This document shows, piece by piece, positions 61,600 to 64,000 of a DNA stretch of 64,000 nucleotides (position 1 is its first letter; each line of letters opens with the position of its first letter). The stretch spans positions 52,731-116,730 of the forward strand of contig CADCHE010000011.1 of assembly GCA_902801205.1 (NCBI GenBank). The letters are read 5' to 3'. A program made the position numbers and the translations under genes. The stretch is from an uncultured Bacteroidia bacterium. GTDB taxonomy: Bacteria > Bacteroidota > Bacteroidia > Bacteroidales > UBA932. The notes below the pieces were generated by a model. That model saw only the letters and a list, made by a program, of their open reading frames with translations. It was not told the DNA's origin and did no database searches.

Positions 61600-63387
61600 A
61601 TGACGCCGGAACTCTTTCTTGCCCAGAAGGCCGCCGAGGCCATCCGGGCTCTTTATTCTGTCGAGGTGGATCCTGCCACCCTCCAGGTCCAGGTCACCCG
61701 CAAGGAATTCGAGGGCGACTATACCCTTGTCATCTTCCCGCTGCTCCGCATCACCCATGCCTCGCCAGAAAACACCGGGAAGGCGATCGGTGACTGGCTG
61801 CAGGAGAACGTGCCCGAGGTGTCGGGCTACAACTGCGTCAAGGGCTTTCTGAACATCCTCCTGTCTGCCGTGTACTGGAACAACGTGTTCCGCACGATCG
61901 CGACCGATCCCGCTTTCGGGACGCTCCCTTCCACGGGCCGGACGGTGATGGTGGAGTTCTCCTCGCCGAATACCAACAAGCCGCTCCATCTGGGGCATAT
62001 CCGCAACAACCTGCTGGGTGATTCCGTCTCGCGGATCCTCGCCGCCAGCGGCAACAAAGTCATCAAGGCGACGCTCGTCAACGACCGCGGCGTGCACATC
62101 TGCAAGTCGATGCTGGCCTGGCAGCGGGTCGGCCAGGGTGCCACGCCCGCTTCGTCGGGGCTGAAGGGCGACCATCTGGTCGGTGACATGTACGTGGCTT
62201 TCAACGACATCTACAAGAAGGAAGTGGAAGACCTCGTGGCCGGCGGCATGGACGAGGAAACGGCCAAGAAAGAGGCTCCCTGCCTGAAAGAGGCGCACAA
62301 GATGCTCCTCGACTGGGAGGCCGGCGACCCGCAGGTGCTCGACCTCTGGAAGAAGATGAACGGCTGGGTACTGGAAGGCTTCGACCAGACGTACCGGGCC
62401 CTCGGCATCTCTTTCGACAAGGTGTATTACGAGTCGCAGACCTACCTGCTCGGCAAGGAACTGGTGCAGAAGGGCCTCGATATGGGCGTCTTCGTCCGCG
62501 ACCCTGACGGCTCCGTCTGGTGCGACCTGACGGCCGACGGCCTGGACCGCAAGCTCCTGCTCCGCTCCAACGGCACGTCCGTCTACATCACGCAGGACCT
62601 CGGTACGGCGGAGCGCCGCTTCGAGGAATTCCGTCTCGACTCCCACGTCTACGTGGTCGGCAACGAGCAGGATTACCATTTCCAGGTGCTGAAGCTGATC
62701 CTTTCCAAGCTTGGTTTCGCGTGGGCGGACCAGATCTTCCATCTGTCCTACGGCATGGTGGAACTGCCCGAAGGCAAGATGAAATCCCGCGAGGGGACCG
62801 TCGTCGACGCCGACGACCTCATCGAGAAGATGTACCTCGAGGCCAAGGCCACGTCCGAGGAAGCCGGCAAGCTGGAAGGCCTGTCCGACGAAGAGAAGGA
62901 GAAGCTCTACCGGATGATCGGTCTCGGCGCGCTGAAGTATTTCATCATCAAAGTCGACCCCAAGAAGACGATGCTCTTCAACCCGAAGGAGTCCATTGAC
63001 TTCAACGGCAATACCGGTCCTTTCATCCAGTATACCCATGCGCGGATCCGCTCGATCCTGCGCAAGGCGGCGGAACAGGGCATCGCGTTCGACGCGGCCG
63101 CGCTCCCTTCGCTCGACCTTTCGCCGAAGGAGATCCGCCTGGTCAAGCTGATGAACCTCTTCCCGGGCAAGGTCGCGGAAGCCGCACAGGCCTATTCGCC
63201 GGCGGTCATCGCCAATTTCGCCTATGACCTCGCGAAGGAGTTCAACCAGTATTACCACGAGACACCGATCCTGAAGATGGAAGATGCTGTCCTCCAGCAG
63301 GGAAGACTGGCGCTGATCGACACGGTTTCCGCCGTCCTGCGCACGGCGATGGGCATGCTGGGCATCGAACTTCCGGAACGCATGTAG
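61600..63387 (+). CDS. argS: Arginyl-tRNA synthetase
   Basis: The 595-residue class Ia synthetase carries the HIGH-type motif FSSPNTNKPLHLGHIRNN (~125-142) and the KMSKS-like GKMKSREGTVVDADDL (~395). The Arg-specific N-terminal Add1 domain (~1-115, PELFLAQKAAEAI) and the C-terminal anticodon-binding DALR domain (~480-595) complete it. The start ATG at 61600 was preferred to an in-frame TTG upstream that overlaps rpoD. A tRNA-Arg gene is also in this window but far away, so there is no operon link. Product is cytoplasmic. Confidence 0.97.
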   Translation: MTPELFLAQKAAEAIRALYSVEVDPATLQVQVTRKEFEGDYTLVIFPLLRITHASPENTGKAIGDWLQENVPEVSGYNCVKGFLNILLSAVYWNNVFRTIATDPAFGTLPSTGRTVMVEFSSPNTNKPLHLGHIRNNLLGDSVSRILAASGNKVIKATLVNDRGVHICKSMLAWQRVGQGATPASSGLKGDHLVGDMYVAFNDIYKKEVEDLVAGGMDEETAKKEAPCLKEAHKMLLDWEAGDPQVLDLWKKMNGWVLEGFDQTYRALGISFDKVYYESQTYLLGKELVQKGLDMGVFVRDPDGSVWCDLTADGLDRKLLLRSNGTSVYITQDLGTAERRFEEFRLDSHVYVVGNEQDYHFQVLKLILSKLGFAWADQIFHLSYGMVELPEGKMKSREGTVVDADDLIEKMYLEAKATSEEAGKLEGLSDEEKEKLYRMIGLGALKYFIIKVDPKKTMLFNPKESIDFNGNTGPFIQYTHARIRSILRKAAEQGIAFDAAALPSLDLSPKEIRLVKLMNLFPGKVAEAAQAYSPAVIANFAYDLAKEFNQYYHETPILKMEDAVLQQGRLALIDTVSAVLRTAMGMLGIELPERM

Positions 63388-63429
63388 GCGGGGCTGCGTG
63401 TTTTTTTCAGAATTTAGCAGCGACCCGTA

Positions 63430-63458
63430 TTGCAATTCGGAAAAAAGCATTAATATTG
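63430..63458 (+). promoter_or_regulatory. Promoter of the small acidic protein gene
   Basis: A -33-like TTG (63430-63432), an 18-base spacer and TAATATTG (63451-63458) resemble the Bacteroidota consensus with two mismatches. The ATG at 63493 is 34 bases downstream. Confidence 0.5.
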
Positions 63459-63492
63459 CACCGCGAAATGTGAATGTGAATTCTACAATCGA

Positions 63493-63864
63493 ATGACTAT
63501 TATGGCACCTGATCAAAAGAAAAGACACGTTGTCAGTTTCGAAAACATGTCGGAGGAGTTGGCTGCGGCGTTCAACGAGAAGTTCCCCAGCGGTTGGAAC
63601 GATTATCTCCCTGAACTGACCAAGTACACCAAGCCTGACGGGACGCCGTTCTATGCGGTGACGGTCGAGACTTCCGATGCCATCTACCTTGTGAAGATCA
63701 AGGTGAAGACCGACGATGCCGAAGCACTGGAGCGCTGGCTGGAAGGAGAGGAAGACGCTGGTAACGAGGAAGTAACGGGAACGGGCGGAGAGTCCGATTC
63801 CACGCTCCCCGACGACAATATCTCCCAGTACGGCGGCGGCGACGACGATGGTGGCGACGCCTGA
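63493..63864 (+). CDS. Small acidic conserved protein of unknown function
   Basis: The 123-residue product starts MTIMAPDQKKRHVVSFENMS; a second ATG four codons on is equally possible. The core (~10-80) holds VVSFENMSEELAAAFNEKFP, and a stretch YAVTVETSDAIYLVKIKVKT. It ends with an acidic, glycine-rich tail GGGDDDGGDA. I recall similar short proteins in other Bacteroidales, always unnamed. No signal, membrane or catalytic motif is seen. It sits alone between argS and the terminal hairpin. Confidence 0.8.
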   Translation: MTIMAPDQKKRHVVSFENMSEELAAAFNEKFPSGWNDYLPELTKYTKPDGTPFYAVTVETSDAIYLVKIKVKTDDAEALERWLEGEEDAGNEEVTGTGGESDSTLPDDNISQYGGGDDDGGDA

Positions 63865-63890
63865 CGGGCGTACCATGCAATCATATAGGA

Positions 63891-63938
63891 AGAGGATGAC
63901 TAAAAAGTCAATATGACTTAGAGGTCATCCTCTTTCTT
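63891..63938 (+). terminator. Bipartite terminator-like hairpin
   Basis: Outer arms AGAGGATGAC (63891-63900) and GTCATCCTCT (63924-63933) enclose an inner AAGTCA-ATA-TGACTT hairpin (63905-63919). The 3' side is T-rich (TTCTTTATGTTGTTT). The rest of the window, 63939-64000, shows nothing else I can interpret. Confidence 0.8.
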
Positions 63939-64000
63939 TATGTTGTTTCAAGTTCGCGGGCGGGTTGTCCTGCAAACCTTCCGCTTCGCTCCATCCCTCC

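Overview
The window is a gap-free, single-contig stretch of a high-GC Bacteroidota chromosome, most likely order Bacteroidales (my inference; the family cannot be fixed from this sequence). The evidence is the Bacteroidota -7 promoter box TAnnTTTG in front of most transcription units, A-rich leaders instead of strong Shine-Dalgarno sites, a serine palmitoyltransferase gene for sphingolipids, the short RpoD-type sigma factor of this phylum, and many lipoprotein or periplasmic glycan hydrolases. There are no insertion sequences, prophage genes, CRISPR arrays or rRNA genes. Coding density is very high, and several neighbouring genes overlap at their ends.

Layout. 1-3.5 kb: 5' part of pyruvate:ferredoxin oxidoreductase, fabD and a tRNA-Arg(CCG). 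3.5-8.1 kb: an unrecognised membrane protein, a GNAT acetyltransferase and an S9 peptidase. 8.2-11.9 kb: recG, pdxA and rnhA. 11.9-16.6 kb: the dTDP-L-rhamnose operon rfbDACB followed by spt. 16.6-17.3 kb: a strong candidate non-coding RNA gene and ssb. 17.5-26.2 kb: nucleoside permease, tgt, an LptF/G permease, uracil permease, dut, murF, a PAP2 phosphatase and obgE. 26.2-30.8 kb: a GH88-like hydrolase, a tandem ABC ATPase and a beta-helix lipoprotein. 30.8-35.8 kb: a five-gene heterodisulfide-reductase-like (Hdr/Qmo-type) redox operon. 35.8-46.9 kb: a GH106-like rhamnosidase, alkaline phosphatase, a large amidase/golvesin-domain protein, a CBM9-like protein, an MsbA-type exporter and an M28 peptidase. 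46.9-56.9 kb: TPR protein, metallo-hydrolase, glutathione peroxidase, M64 peptidase, nitroreductase, a C-S lyase and fucI-fucP. 56.9-64 kb: an epsilon-type exonuclease, dnaN, an HtrA protease, rpoD, argS and a small acidic protein with its terminator.

How it fits together: the gene set describes an anaerobic or microaerophilic saccharolytic bacterium. It uses ferredoxin-linked pyruvate oxidation (nifJ) and has an Hdr-like membrane electron carrier of unknown partner. It builds rhamnose-containing surface glycans and sphingolipids, and scavenges deoxy sugars and uronides (GH106, GH88, beta-helix lipoprotein, FucI/FucP) without a SusC/SusD pair in this window. The least explained elements are the candidate RNA at about 16577-16758, the Hdr-like complex, and a set of genes whose -7 box lies only 4-6 nt from the start codon, implying leaderless mRNAs.
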